This document shows, one piece after another, positions 20,225-29,850 of a stretch of 64,000 nucleotides of DNA. The notes beneath the pieces are model-generated. The model saw nothing but the letters and a program-made list of their open reading frames with translations, was not told where the DNA came from and searched no databases. The position numbers and the translations under genes were made by a program. Within the stretch, counting starts at the first letter, position 1. Every line of letters starts with the position of its first letter. Origin of the DNA: Sphingomonas sp. LHG3406-1 (GTDB lineage: Bacteria; Pseudomonadota; Alphaproteobacteria; Sphingomonadales; Sphingomonadaceae). Location of the stretch: contig NZ_CP069128.1 of assembly GCF_029637485.1 (NCBI RefSeq), forward strand, positions 2,450,001 through 2,514,000, given 5' to 3'.

Positions 20225-21118
20225 TTAGCCGCGCTCAGGCGTCGCAGCCGGCGGGGGCGGCGGCGGCGGCGGAACCGGGCAGGCGTCCGTCGCAAGCACG
20301 ACCGACCCGTCCGGGCAGGTCTGAGTGGCGGGCGGCGGCGGCGGCGGCGGAGCCGCTTCGACGACCGGCGGGGGCGGCGGGGCCGGCTCGGCGATCGGGG
20401 CCGGCGAACCGCCGAAGTTGAAGTTCAGCGTCGCCAGCAGCGAGTGGCTGCGGAAGCGCTGGTTGCCCTGGCCGAACACCGACGAATCCGTGTCCGAGAA
20501 CAGCGCCGCATCGTCAGCGAAGAAGTCGAGCTTGCCGGTGCGGAAGTAGCGATACTTCAGGCCGACGTCGATGTTGTCGCTGACCGGCGCGCGAACGCCG
20601 GCGAGGAGCTGGTAGGCCCAGGTGGTGTCGCGCTCGCCAGCGAACTTGACGCGGGCGCGGCCGGCGCCGACGCCGGCGAAGAAGCCAACGCCACCGTCGC
20701 CGCCGATGTCGACGAGACCGTTGAGCATGCCGCTGAGAACCGACGCACGACCGTCGAGGTCAAGGTCCGTCTCGGGGTTGAAGGTGGTGCCGAACTCGGT
20801 CTGGAGCGCGGTCAGCGCGGCCGGGCTCAGTTCGACATTGTCGAGCTTGGCGCGCTTGTAGCCGAGCTCACCCTCGAGGCGGAACAGACCGAAGTCGTAG
20901 CCGAGGTTGACGTCGACGTCGTAGCCACGCTTGTAGTCGATGCCGACGGCGTCTTCGTAGACGACGGTCGGACCTGCAAGGGCCGGATCGACCGCGAAGT
21001 CGAACTCATTGTCCTTGGGGAACAGGACGCCGCCGCTGACGCCGACATAGGGTTCGGCCGCAGCCGGGCTTGCTGCGACCGCGATAGCGGCGCAGGCAAC
21101 GAGGAAGGTCTTTTTCAT
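20225..21118 (-). CDS. Outer-membrane beta-barrel protein with Pro-rich tail
   Basis: 297 aa. Signal peptide MKKTFLVACAAIAVAASPAAA, then an OmpA/OmpW-like porin barrel with alternating aromatic strands: EPYVGVSGGVLFPK, GYDVDVNLGYDFG, LLATLNFNFGG. The C-terminus is a Pro-rich region around CPDGSVVLATDACP. In related sphingomonad OmpA proteins a similar segment precedes an OmpA peptidoglycan-binding domain (memory-based); here the protein stops at PERG with no such domain, and a terminator follows directly. Probably an abundant structural barrel or a truncated OmpA relative. Confidence 0.82.
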   Translation of the reverse strand: MKKTFLVACAAIAVAASPAAAEPYVGVSGGVLFPKDNEFDFAVDPALAGPTVVYEDAVGIDYKRGYDVDVNLGYDFGLFRLEGELGYKRAKLDNVELSPAALTALQTEFGTTFNPETDLDLDGRASVLSGMLNGLVDIGGDGGVGFFAGVGAGRARVKFAGERDTTWAYQLLAGVRAPVSDNIDVGLKYRYFRTGKLDFFADDAALFSDTDSSVFGQGNQRFRSHSLLATLNFNFGGSPAPIAEPAPPPPPVVEAAPPPPPPPATQTCPDGSVVLATDACPVPPPPPPPPAATPERG

Positions 21119-21324
21119 ATTTTCTCCGAGTGGACCTGTGATGCGCCGCAAACGACGGTCCCCCGAACTTGTTTCCCTCTTTTTGAGTCGGCGATCCGAC
21201 TTCCCGCGGAAACCGTGACAAAGCGGCCACAGTCGGCGGATTGGCCGGTTCGGCCAGCCTTCCATTGCCGCAACGCAGCAATTGGGCTACGGGCGCGCCA
21301 ACTTACCCCCCAAGGAAATCGATA

Positions 21325-23157
21325 ATGGCCCTCCGCAACGTGGCGATCATCGCCCACGTCGACCATGGCAAGACGACGCTTGTCGACCAACTGTTCCGCC
21401 AATCCGGCACCTTCCGCGACAATCAGCGCGTGGAAGAGCGCGCCATGGACTCGACCGACCTCGAGAAGGAGCGGGGCATCACCATCCTCGCCAAGTGCAC
21501 GTCGGTAGAGTGGGCGGATGCCGAGGGCACGGCCACGCGCATCAACATCGTCGATACGCCCGGCCACGCCGATTTCGGGGCCGAGGTGGAGCGCATCCTG
21601 TCGATGGTCGACGGAGTTATCCTGCTCGTCGATGCCGCCGAAGGACCGATGCCGCAGACCAAGTTCGTCACCGGCAAGGCGCTCGGCCTTGGCCTGAAGC
21701 CGATCGTCGTCGTCAACAAGATCGACCGTCCCGACGGCCGCGCGGCCGAAGTGCTGGACGAGGTGTTCGAGCTGTTCCTCAGCCTCGACGCCAACGACGA
21801 GCAGCTCGACTTCCCGGTGCTCTACGCCTCGGGCCGCGCCGGCTATGCGGGCCGCGAGGACACGGTGCGCGAGGGCGACCTCACGCCCTTGTTCGAAACC
21901 ATCGTCAGCCACATCCCCGAGCCCGGCCTGCCGGTCCATGGCGAATTCCAGATGCTCGCCACCCTGCTCGACCGCGATCCCTTCCTCGGCCGTATCCTGA
22001 CCGGCCGCGTCGAATCGGGCACGCTCCACATCAACCAGCCGATCCGGGCGCTCGACGTCCACGGTGCCAAGGTCGAGGAAGGCCGAGCGACCAAGATCTT
22101 CGCCTTCCACGGCCTCGAGCGCGTGCCGGTCGAGCAGGCGCAGGCGGGCGACATCATCGCCATCGCCGGCCTGATGAACGCGACCGTCTCCAACACCATC
22201 GCCACCCCGTCGGTCACCACCCCGATCAAGGCGCGTCCGATCGATCCGCCGACGCTCGCCATGAGCTTCGCGGTCAACGACAGTCCCTATGCCGGGCGCG
22301 ACGGCGACAAGGTGCAGAGCCGGGTCATCCGCGAGCGGCTGGAGCGCGAGGCGGAGACCAACGTCGCCATCCGCGTCACCGTCGCCCACGACAATGACAG
22401 CTATGAAGTGGCCGGCCGCGGCGAACTCCAGCTGGGCGTGCTGATCGAGACGCTCCGCCGCGAAGGCTTTGAACTGTCGATCAGCCGTCCGCGCGTGCTG
22501 TTCCAGGACGGCCCGAACGGCCGCGAGGAGCCGTATGAGACGGTCGTCATCGACGTCGACGACGAATTCTCCGGCACGGTCGTCGAGAAGATGAGCCTTC
22601 GCAAGGCCGAGATGACCGACATGCGCCCGTCCGGCGCCGGCAAGACCCGCCTGACCTTCAGCGCGCCCTCGCGCGGCCTGATCGGCTATCATGGCGAGTT
22701 CCTGTCCGACACCCGCGGCACCGGCATCATGAACCGCCTGTTCGAGAAGTACGGTCCCCACAAGGGCCAGATCACCGGCCGCCAGAACGGTGTGCTCATC
22801 TCGATGGAGAAGGGCAAGGCGCAGGCCTATGCGCTGAACATGCTGGAAGAGCGCGGCGTGCTCTTCATCTCGCCCGGCGACGACCTCTACGAGGGCATGA
22901 TCATCGGCGAGAATGCCAAGCCGCAGGACCTCGAGGTCAATCCCTTGAAGTCCAAGCAGCTCACCAACTTCCGTGCCTCGGGTAAGGACGAGGGCATCCG
23001 CCTGACCCCGCCGCGCCGCATGACGCTGGAGCAGGCGATCGCCTACATTCAGGACGACGAGCTGGTCGAGGTGACCCCCAAGGTCATCCGCCTGCGCAAG
23101 CGCCACCTCGATCCGCACGAGCGCAAGCGCCAGAGCCGCAAGGCCGAAGCCGCCTAG
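21325..23157 (+). CDS. typA: Ribosome-associated translational GTPase TypA/BipA
   Basis: 610 aa, full family length. P-loop [15 protein letters not shown] at about 11-24, [13 protein letters not shown] as switch [10 protein letters not shown] as G3, VVNKIDRPD as G4. EF-G-like domains follow, with the TypA-specific C-terminal domain including [10 protein letters not shown] and [20 protein letters not shown] sequence. A GTPase acting on 50S assembly and stress/low-temperature adaptation. Start [11 protein letters not shown]; upstream in-frame residues are untypical. The upstream 206-nt gap separates it from the divergent barrel gene. Confidence 0.97.
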   Translation: MALRNVAIIAHVDHGKTTLVDQLFRQSGTFRDNQRVEERAMDSTDLEKERGITILAKCTSVEWADAEGTATRINIVDTPGHADFGAEVERILSMVDGVILLVDAAEGPMPQTKFVTGKALGLGLKPIVVVNKIDRPDGRAAEVLDEVFELFLSLDANDEQLDFPVLYASGRAGYAGREDTVREGDLTPLFETIVSHIPEPGLPVHGEFQMLATLLDRDPFLGRILTGRVESGTLHINQPIRALDVHGAKVEEGRATKIFAFHGLERVPVEQAQAGDIIAIAGLMNATVSNTIATPSVTTPIKARPIDPPTLAMSFAVNDSPYAGRDGDKVQSRVIRERLEREAETNVAIRVTVAHDNDSYEVAGRGELQLGVLIETLRREGFELSISRPRVLFQDGPNGREEPYETVVIDVDDEFSGTVVEKMSLRKAEMTDMRPSGAGKTRLTFSAPSRGLIGYHGEFLSDTRGTGIMNRLFEKYGPHKGQITGRQNGVLISMEKGKAQAYALNMLEERGVLFISPGDDLYEGMIIGENAKPQDLEVNPLKSKQLTNFRASGKDEGIRLTPPRRMTLEQAIAYIQDDELVEVTPKVIRLRKRHLDPHERKRQSRKAEAA

Positions 23158-23181
23158 GCTTTTCTCCCTGCCACCATCGCA

Positions 23182-23258
23182 GGTCCGCGCTCGCTTTCCT
23201 TCTCGGGCGCAGCAGTCGCCGGCGATTCGCCACGATTGCTGCGCTTGAGGCGCGGACC
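23182..23258. other. Nested inverted repeats downstream of typA (possible structured RNA)
   Basis: The outer arms GGTCCGCGC (23182-23190) and GCGCGGACC (23250-23258) are exact complements. Inside them, GCGCAGCAGTCG (23207-23218) pairs with CGATTGCTGCGC (23233-23244) with one mismatch. The rest of the 394-nt gap (to 23551) has one more short stem, CGAGGCC/GGCCTCG at about 23429-23451, and no convincing ORF. It does not show RNase P, tmRNA or SRP RNA signatures that I know. Confidence 0.5.
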
Positions 23259-23551
23259 GGCCAGCCTGAGCAACTCGGCTCGACGCCGGGATGCTTCGTC
23301 TCGTCCTTAACGTTGTCCCAAACCGAGATTGGTTCCAACGACTTACCGCTCGACCGGCTCCGTTCGCCCCTGACGGGGTTACATTGCGGCGACTCCCCCG
23401 TATCTCCCCTCCAGCAATTCAGAGCGACGAGGCCGGCCTTTCGGGCCTCGGGGCAAGACGGACGACGGTTCCCACCGCACGGCGCCAGGCATTCGGGCGC
23501 ATGATGTTGGCGGATGGACGGACCCTCGGCCGCACGAGGTAGAGAATAGAT

Positions 23552-24274
23552 TTGATCGATCGACTGGCGTTGGGCCGCGTGCCCGCGATGGCTTTCCTGT
23601 TGTCCGTCGCCGGACTGGCGACCCCGGCTTCGGCCCAGCTGGCGACCAGCCCAGCATCTCCGACCGCCACTGCGAGCGTCACCGCGACGCCGATCCTCAA
23701 CGTCACGCCGGCTCCTGCCGCCACCGTTCTCCAGCCGGCCGCTCCTGGCCGCGCCGCCGTCCTTTCCGCCACGCCGCGTCCCGTCACCGGCATCACGCCG
23801 CCGACCGGCACCACCGACGTCCGCCCGGCCGTGAGCCATGCCGCCTTGTGGCCGATGGTCTGGGCCAGGATGAACAATCCGGGCGTCCGCCTCAGCGCGC
23901 AGGAAGAGTGCATCGCCACCGCCGTCTATCATGAGGCGCGCGGCGAGCCGCTGGACGGCCAGCTCGCCGTCGCCGAAGTGATCATGAACCGCGCCGCCTC
24001 GGGCCGCTATCCGGGCAGCTGGTGCGAAGTGGTCAAGCAGCCCTGGCAGTTCAGCTTCGTCAACCCTCGCTCGGGCCGCATGCCCGGCGTTAACCGCTCC
24101 AGCGCCGCCTGGGCCTATGCCGAGGCGATCACCCGCATCGCCGTCGTCGCCGCCGCCGACGCCATCCCGTCGGACGTCCTCTGGTACCATGCGGACTATG
24201 TCGCGCCGAGCTGGGGCCGCCGCCTGGCCCGCGTCGAGAAGATCGGCGCCCACATCTTCTACCGCGCCAGTTGA
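23552..24274 (+). CDS. SleB-like cell-wall hydrolase
   Basis: 240 aa. An N-terminal hydrophobic segment (AMAFLLSVAGLATPASA) acts as signal peptide; a Thr/Pro/Ala-rich linker to about residue 110 leads to a Hydrolase_2 domain. ECIATAVYHEARGEPLDGQLAVAEVIMNRA is the conserved core with the catalytic Glu in HEARGE. Probably cleaves peptidoglycan in the periplasm. Start is TTG at 23552 with GAGGTAGAGA about 10 nt upstream; an ATG at residue 13 would also leave a signal peptide. Confidence 0.85.
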   Translation: MIDRLALGRVPAMAFLLSVAGLATPASAQLATSPASPTATASVTATPILNVTPAPAATVLQPAAPGRAAVLSATPRPVTGITPPTGTTDVRPAVSHAALWPMVWARMNNPGVRLSAQEECIATAVYHEARGEPLDGQLAVAEVIMNRAASGRYPGSWCEVVKQPWQFSFVNPRSGRMPGVNRSSAAWAYAEAITRIAVVAAADAIPSDVLWYHADYVAPSWGRRLARVEKIGAHIFYRAS

Positions 24275-24279
24275 GCTGT

Positions 24280-24299
24280 CCTCCTGCGCAAGCAGGAGG
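24280..24299 (+). terminator. Hairpin after the SleB-like gene
   Basis: CCTCCTGC / GCAGGAGG with loop GCAA, 6 nt after the stop, followed by CCGTTTCC. The stem is strong but the T-tract is weak, so termination may be partial. Nothing else is seen in the 216-nt gap before the receiver gene apart from AGGAGGGG, its ribosome-binding site. Confidence 0.5.
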
Positions 24300-24490
24300 C
24301 CGTTTCCTCCGCCGACCGGTGGGTGTGATGGCTCCCGGCGTTTGTTCCCGCGCGGGGACCCTGACGTCATGACGTTTCAGCCCCGTAACCAAACGCCTTG
24401 GCGATAATCCGCTGAATCCGGGATTCGCATGCCCGTCTTCCCCTGCAACCCTTCCTCCGGGAGCGGCACCGCCGCCAGGAGGGGTTCAAG

Positions 24491-24997
24491 GTGTTGAAGA
24501 TCCTGATCGTCGAGGATGAGCGGCCACTGGCCGAGACGTTGCGTTACCTGGTCGAGGATAATCCGCGCTACCGCGTCGTCGGCATCGCCGAGGATCTGCC
24601 GAGCGCGCTCGAACTTCTCGAGCATGACGAGCCCGACCTCGCCCTGGTCGACCTCCACCTCGCGCGCGGCTCGACCGGCTTCTCCGTCGCGGTGCGCCTC
24701 AACGATGCCGGCGTGCCCTGCCTGTTCGTCACCGGGCGGGCGCCGGGCTTCGCCATGCCCGACCTTGCGCTCGGCCTGCTGCTCAAGCCCTTCACCGGCA
24801 ATGACGTGCACCGCGCACTGGCGCTCGCCGAGGACGTCATGCGCGGGCGCGAGACGCTTCGCCCGCGCCTGCCGCGCAACCTCCAGCTGTTCGACGCCGG
24901 CGCCGATCCGGAGCCGGCGCCGGTCGCTGCCTTCGTTCCGCCACGGCGCGGCCTCAAGGCCCGGCTCGAACGCTGGATCGCCGGCCCGCCGCATTGA
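24491..24997 (+). CDS. Single-domain response regulator receiver
   Basis: 168 aa. The receiver domain covers 1-120: LKILIVEDE gives the acidic pocket, LALVDLHLA the phosphoacceptor Asp (about residue 54), LFVTGRA the Thr switch, and LLLKPFTGND the conserved Lys. It ends in a 45-residue basic tail, RRGLKARLERWIAGPPH, with no output domain. GTG start with AGGAGGGG 6 nt upstream. No kinase is adjacent; the next gene on is an L,D-transpeptidase, so a link to envelope control is only positional. Confidence 0.87.
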   Translation: MLKILIVEDERPLAETLRYLVEDNPRYRVVGIAEDLPSALELLEHDEPDLALVDLHLARGSTGFSVAVRLNDAGVPCLFVTGRAPGFAMPDLALGLLLKPFTGNDVHRALALAEDVMRGRETLRPRLPRNLQLFDAGADPEPAPVAAFVPPRRGLKARLERWIAGPPH

Positions 24998-25057
24998 ACC
25001 TTGCGGTTATCGGATCGTTTAACCCGGCAAGAACCTGACTTTCTGCGAGTTTCTGCC

Positions 25058-26344
25058 GTGCGCCACCAACTGTTCCTCGGCGTTGCCCTTGCTGCGACGC
25101 TGGGGTTTGCCACGCCCGTCGTGGCTGCCGACGTCGCTTCCGACCGACTGCCCGCCGCCTCGGCGGTGTCGCGCTTCTACGACGCCCGCCAGCAGCCGCT
25201 CTGGCTCAACTCCCCCGAAGCCGTCCGTACCCTCCTCGAAGCCCTTCGAAGCGCACCGATCGACGGCTTTGCCGACGGTCCGGACCTCGCCGCTTCGATC
25301 GAGAGCGCGCTCGTCCATGCAGAAGCCGGCCGGCCAGGGGCGACACGCGAGGCCGAACGGCTGATGAGCAACGCGTTCGTCCTCCACGCCCAGGCGCTCA
25401 GCTGGCCCGGCAAGGCGTCGATGGTGTTCGCCGATCCGACGCTCAGCCCGCGCGTGCCGAGCCCGGCGCGGCTGCTCGAGGCCGCCGCAAAGGCACCCGA
25501 CCTCGCCGCTTTCGTTCGCCGCACGGTCGACATCAACCCGGTCCATGCCGCCCTCCGCGCGGCCGCCGCCGAGGACATGCGCTTCCTCGGCGAGCCCAGC
25601 CGTGCCCTGAGGGCCAGCCTCGAGCGCGCCCGACTGCTCCCGGCGAGCGGCCGCTTCGTCCTTGTCGACATCGCCAGCCAGCAGCTGATGATGATCGAGG
25701 ACGGCCAGGTGGTCGACCGCATGAAGGTGGTCGTCGGCAAGGCGAGCATGAAGACGCCGCTGATGGCCGGAACGCTCCGCCAGGTGACGCTCAATCCCTA
25801 TTGGAACGTGCCGGTCGACCTCGCCGCCACCATCATCGCGCCCAACGTCCTCCGCCATGGCACCGCCTGGCTCAAGTCGCGCAATTATGAGGTGCTGTCG
25901 GGCTGGGAAGCGGACTCGACCGTCGTCGATCCCGCCACCATCGACTGGCAGGCGGTCGCCGACGGCAAGGCCGAAGCCCGCGTGCGTCAGCTTCCCGGAC
26001 CCACCAACTCGATGGGCGCGATGAAGTTCGAATTCCCCAACGAGCTCGGCATCTACCTCCACGACACGCCCGACCGCGCCCTGTTCGCGCAAAGCGAGCG
26101 CGCCTTCAGCTCGGGCTGTGTCCGGCTGGAGGATGCCGCCCGGCTCGGTCGCTGGCTGCTCGGCCGCGACCCCGTCGCTTCATCCTCCCGCGCCGAAGTC
26201 AACGTGCCGCTGGCGCAGGGCGTGCCGGTGTTCCTCACCTATCTCACCGTCCGCCCCGAAGCCGATGGCCGCATCGCCTATGCGCCCGACATCTACGGCC
26301 TCGACACCGCCGGTGGCGACGGACCCCTCGCCGCCATCCGCTGA
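25058..26344 (+). CDS. L,D-transpeptidase (YcbB/LdtD-like)
   Basis: About 428 aa. Signal peptide VRHQLFLGVALAATLGFATPVVAA, then a scaffold region with FYDARQQPLWL, then a YkuD catalytic domain: LPGPTNSMGAMKFEFPNELGIYLHDTP and SERAFSSGCVRLED, with catalytic Cys in SSGCVR. This large type makes 3-3 peptidoglycan cross-links in the periplasm. GTG at 25058 is chosen because it puts the signal peptide at the N-terminus; a TTG at 25001, only 3 nt after the receiver gene, would add 19 residues. Convergent with the TonB receptor gene, 10 nt apart. Confidence 0.88.
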   Translation: MRHQLFLGVALAATLGFATPVVAADVASDRLPAASAVSRFYDARQQPLWLNSPEAVRTLLEALRSAPIDGFADGPDLAASIESALVHAEAGRPGATREAERLMSNAFVLHAQALSWPGKASMVFADPTLSPRVPSPARLLEAAAKAPDLAAFVRRTVDINPVHAALRAAAAEDMRFLGEPSRALRASLERARLLPASGRFVLVDIASQQLMMIEDGQVVDRMKVVVGKASMKTPLMAGTLRQVTLNPYWNVPVDLAATIIAPNVLRHGTAWLKSRNYEVLSGWEADSTVVDPATIDWQAVADGKAEARVRQLPGPTNSMGAMKFEFPNELGIYLHDTPDRALFAQSERAFSSGCVRLEDAARLGRWLLGRDPVASSSRAEVNVPLAQGVPVFLTYLTVRPEADGRIAYAPDIYGLDTAGGDGPLAAIR

Positions 26345-26354
26345 GAGAGGTCCG

Positions 26355-28487
26355 TCAGAGGTCGGTCGAGACCGACAGCCGGAAGGTGCGCGGCTGGCCC
26401 TGCAGCACCGACGTCCCGAACGTCTCGAAGGCCGACGCCCAATAGCGCCTGTTGGCGACATTATCGACGCCGGCGCGCAGCGTCACCGGTCGTGCGCCGA
26501 CCAGCGCGACATAGCGGGCACCGAGGTCGAAGCGGGTCCAGCCGCCGATCTCGAGCGTGTTGGCGGCGTCGACCGGCTGCTCGCCGGTCGCCACCACGCG
26601 CCCGGTCAGCGTCAGGCCGCGCACCATCGGCACATCCCATTCGACATTCGCATTGGCGGTCAGCTCCGGCACGCCCGGCACCTTGTTGCCGTCCTGCGCC
26701 CCGCCCGGCGTGTCGCGCAGCTCGGCGTCGATCCATGACGCGCCCGCGATCAGCCGGAGCCCGCGCGCCAGCTCGCCGTCGAGCGTCAGCTCCACCCCCT
26801 GGTTGCGCTGCTCGCCGAACAGCCCGAACCGGAACAGCGCCGGATTGCCCTCGTCGGCAATGGCGAAGGCGCTCGGGCGGGTGATGCGGAAGGCGGCGAT
26901 GCTGCCGTTGACCGGGCCGAGGCTCGCCTTGGCGCCCAGCTCATATTGCACCGACTTGATCGGCGCGAACACTTCGCCCGAGTTGACGAGGGTCGGGTCG
27001 ATTGGCGCCGTCGGCCCCTGCTGCAGCCCCTCGATCCGATTGGCGAACAGCGACAGGCCGGCCTGCGGCTTGACCACGATCCCGACCACCGGAGTCACGG
27101 CGCTCTCGTCATAGGCGCTCGTCAGCGATCCCCCGTCATAATAATCATAGCCCTTCACCTTGATGCGCTGGTGGCGAAGGCCGGCGGTCAGCAGCACGCG
27201 GTCCGAGGCGAAGCCGATCGTGTCGGACAGGAACAGGCTGGTCAGCCGGCTGCGGCTGATCGGATAGGGATCATCGAGGTCGCCGCCGACGAAGCCGGTG
27301 CCGGGCAGCGCCACCACCGGCGCGTCGTAGAGGTTGGTGGCATAGCCGCCAAAGCCGCCGAGGAAGTCGAAGGCGTTGCGGTTGACCTGGCGGATGTGGC
27401 TGACGCCGGCATTCAGCTCATGCGAGGTGCCCGCGACAGCGAAGCGCGCGCGCACTCCCGCCTGGCCGGCCTCGTTATTGTCGGTCCGCGGCACCAGCGA
27501 GGCGGAGCCGGTCGCGCTGCCGTCCACGCCGGTGACGGTGATCCCGCCATAGATGCCGTCCTCCGATCCGTCGCGCGCGCCGGCCTGGGCGTAGAGCAGC
27601 ACATTGTCGGCCGCGTCCCACTCGGCGCGGGCGACCCCGAACAGATCCTCCAGCTCGGTGAAGGTCCACGGCTGGGCATAGTTGGCGTCGGCTCCGGGCA
27701 CGGCGGGGACGAAGCTCGTCACCGTCACCTTGGGACGCAGCTGCTCGACCCTGATCTTCTGATAGCCAAGGTCGAGCGACAGGCGGACGTCCGCGCCGCG
27801 ATAGTCGAAGCCGGCGCCGAGCAGGGTCGCACGGCGATATTCGTCGTCGATCGCGACCTCGCCCCGGCGATGCGCGCCGTTGATCCGCACGCCCCAGCTG
27901 CCGCCGCCGAACCGCCGCGCCACATCGAAGCTCGCACCGACGTGGCCGTCCGACAGGTAGCTCGCCGTCACCCGGGTGAGGTCGCGCCGCGCCCGCTTGG
28001 GCTGCAGGTTGATGCTCCCGCCAATGCCCGATCCGCCCGGCGCGGCGCCGTTCAGGAAGGCGGTCGCCCCGCCCAGCACCTGCACATTGTCGTACAGCTC
28101 GGGCGCAACCAGCTGGCGGGGCGTGATCCCGTACAGGCCGTCCAGCGCCACATCGTCCCCGAACAGGGTGAAGCCGCGGATGACGAACTGCTCGGACGCA
28201 TTGCCGAAGCCGTAGCTGGTGCGGATGGTGGGATCATTCTCCAGCACCTGGCCGAGGCTCAGCGGCTGCTGGTTGTAGATGAGCGCGTCCGAATAGCTGC
28301 GAAGGCTGAACGGTACGTCCTCCGCCTTCTTGTCGCCGAGGATCCCGACCTGCCCCTCGCGGCGGACCTGGGTCTGGTTGTTGCGCTGCGCGGTGACGAT
28401 GACCTCCTCGCCGGTCGGCTTCACCGCCTCCTGCGCGAAGGCGGGAACGGGGGCGGTCGCAAGGGCAAGCAGAACGAGGCGCTTCAC
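26355..28487 (-). CDS. TonB-dependent siderophore receptor
   Basis: 710-aa outer-membrane receptor. Signal KRLVLLALATAPVPAFA, then a plug domain: EEVIVTAQRNNQT near a TonB-box position, QFVIRGFTLFGDDVALDGLYG, GSGIGGSINLQPKRA. A 22-strand-type barrel follows, ending with the aromatic-terminated strand GQPRTFRLSVSTDL. The IRGF motif and plug are those of ferric-siderophore receptors. GTG start at 28487 overlaps the stop of the upstream 60-aa gene (GTGA) and has AAAGGA 8-9 nt upstream. Last gene of a Fur-box operon; ligand not predictable. Confidence 0.92.
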   Translation of the reverse strand: MKRLVLLALATAPVPAFAQEAVKPTGEEVIVTAQRNNQTQVRREGQVGILGDKKAEDVPFSLRSYSDALIYNQQPLSLGQVLENDPTIRTSYGFGNASEQFVIRGFTLFGDDVALDGLYGITPRQLVAPELYDNVQVLGGATAFLNGAAPGGSGIGGSINLQPKRARRDLTRVTASYLSDGHVGASFDVARRFGGGSWGVRINGAHRRGEVAIDDEYRRATLLGAGFDYRGADVRLSLDLGYQKIRVEQLRPKVTVTSFVPAVPGADANYAQPWTFTELEDLFGVARAEWDAADNVLLYAQAGARDGSEDGIYGGITVTGVDGSATGSASLVPRTDNNEAGQAGVRARFAVAGTSHELNAGVSHIRQVNRNAFDFLGGFGGYATNLYDAPVVALPGTGFVGGDLDDPYPISRSRLTSLFLSDTIGFASDRVLLTAGLRHQRIKVKGYDYYDGGSLTSAYDESAVTPVVGIVVKPQAGLSLFANRIEGLQQGPTAPIDPTLVNSGEVFAPIKSVQYELGAKASLGPVNGSIAAFRITRPSAFAIADEGNPALFRFGLFGEQRNQGVELTLDGELARGLRLIAGASWIDAELRDTPGGAQDGNKVPGVPELTANANVEWDVPMVRGLTLTGRVVATGEQPVDAANTLEIGGWTRFDLGARYVALVGARPVTLRAGVDNVANRRYWASAFETFGTSVLQGQPRTFRLSVSTDL

Positions 28488-28666
28488 TTCGGTCGGTCCT
28501 TTCGATGGGCGACGCGGGTCGCGGCCCAGATGACGGCAATGAGGGGAGCGGACAGCGCCGCCCATGAAACGAGATCGCGCCAGCCTTCGCCGGTGAGCGC
28601 GACGACCAGGCCGGCGAGGCTCAGCAGGGCCAGCAGAGCGGGGATGGCGAAGGTCGGGCGGGTCAT
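28484..28666 (-). CDS. Two-helix small membrane protein in iron-uptake operon
   Basis: 60 aa: TFAIPALLALLSLAGLVVALTG and LVSWAALSAPLIAVIWAATRVA are two membrane helices, with a basic end HRKDRPK. Its ATG overlaps the stop of the PepSY gene (ATGA) and its stop overlaps the receptor start (GTGA), so all three are coupled. It may be an accessory to the PepSY protein (inference); family not recognised. Confidence 0.78.
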   Translation of the reverse strand: MTRPTFAIPALLALLSLAGLVVALTGEGWRDLVSWAALSAPLIAVIWAATRVAHRKDRPK

Positions 28667-29835
28667 TCGGCGGCGCTCGGCACGGCGTCGAACCGCCCGC
28701 CGCTGGTCACCTCGGCAAGGCGCATCGGCAGCGAGGCGTGGCGGCGGCCGAGCCAGAGATAGAGGCCCGAGCCGAGCACCACGATGGTGAACAGGGTCAG
28801 CGCGGCCCACAACAGCTTGAGCGGCAGCCCGCCATAGTCGCCGAAGTGGAGCGGCTGGCTCAGCTGCAGCGCCTTCATGCTGATCGGCATCGGGCGGACG
28901 TCGCTGAGCCGGCCGCTCTCGGCATCGATCAGCGCGGGTGTCAGCAGCCGCCGCGTCAGCGGGCTGTCGCCCTGGAAGAAGACGGCATAATGGTGGGCGC
29001 TGCTGTAGGCGCCGCCGGGGAAGGCGATGAATTGCGGGTCGTTGCCCGGAAGCGCCGAACGCGCCGACGCCATCGCCTTGTCGAGCGATCCGTAGCGCGA
29101 CGGGGGCAGGGCAGGGGCGCCCGCCTCGAGGCCGGCCATCTCCGCCAGCGCACCGTTCCGCCACTGATCCACCAGCGGCGTCGCCAGCGCGTTGATGATT
29201 CCCGTGACCCCGACCACCGTCATCCAGGCAAAGGCCGTGATGCCGAGGAGGTTGTGCCAGTCGAGCCACTTCAGCCGCCGGCTCCGCTGCGTGCGTAGCG
29301 TGCCGAACTCCAGCTTGCGCATGAACGGCGCGTAGAGCACCACGCCCGACACCAGAGCCGCCACGAACGACAGGCCCATGGCGCCGAGGAACAGCATGCC
29401 GGGCAGGCCAAGGAACATGTCGGTGTGCAGCTGGAGCAGGAACTCCATGAAGCCCTCCTCGCCGGGCGGCGCGACCAGCCGGCCGTCGGTCCGATCGAAC
29501 AGCATCAGCGTCATCCGAGTCTCGGGCGCATCGGGCGCCGGACCGGTGGTGACCGTCAGCAGCGGGCTTTCATTGTCGAACGCCATGTAGAGCGGCACCT
29601 CGCCCGGCCGCTCGGCAAGCGCGCGCTCGAGCATCGTGTCGAGTGGCAGCAGCCCCGGTGCATCGGACGAGGACGCCGCCCCCTCGAGCGGGGGCGGGCC
29701 GCCCGTCACCGCCTCGATCTCGTCATGGAAGATGAGCGGCAGCCCGGTCAGGCACAGCATCAGCAGGAACAGCGTGCAGACGAGGCTCGTCCACTTGTGC
29801 ACCAGATACCAGGCCCTGACCGACGCTCGAGTCAT
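28663..29835 (-). CDS. PepSY-associated membrane protein (iron-reductase type)
   Basis: 390 aa with four main helices: VHKWTSLVCTLFLLMLCLTGLPLIFHDE, LFLGAMGLSFVAALVSGVVLYAPF, WHNLLGITAFAWMTVVGVTGIINALATP and LWAALTLFTIVVLGSGLYLWL. The VHKW, HNLLG and LHTDMF histidines match the PepSY_TM family. Members next to siderophore receptors are thought to reduce ferric iron released from siderophore in the periplasm. First gene of the operon, with a Fur-like box 16 nt before the start. Confidence 0.88.
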   Translation of the reverse strand: MTRASVRAWYLVHKWTSLVCTLFLLMLCLTGLPLIFHDEIEAVTGGPPPLEGAASSSDAPGLLPLDTMLERALAERPGEVPLYMAFDNESPLLTVTTGPAPDAPETRMTLMLFDRTDGRLVAPPGEEGFMEFLLQLHTDMFLGLPGMLFLGAMGLSFVAALVSGVVLYAPFMRKLEFGTLRTQRSRRLKWLDWHNLLGITAFAWMTVVGVTGIINALATPLVDQWRNGALAEMAGLEAGAPALPPSRYGSLDKAMASARSALPGNDPQFIAFPGGAYSSAHHYAVFFQGDSPLTRRLLTPALIDAESGRLSDVRPMPISMKALQLSQPLHFGDYGGLPLKLLWAALTLFTIVVLGSGLYLWLGRRHASLPMRLAEVTSGGRFDAVPSAAE

Positions 29836-29850
29836 GGCGGCCGTTTAGAC

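Noticed and set aside
21115..23118. Long minus-strand frame opposite typA
   Set aside because: Shadow frame; typA has all GTPase motifs.
23291..23542. Short plus-strand ORF in the gap after typA
   Set aside because: No ribosome-binding site, no domain pattern, and it crosses a hairpin; more likely non-coding.
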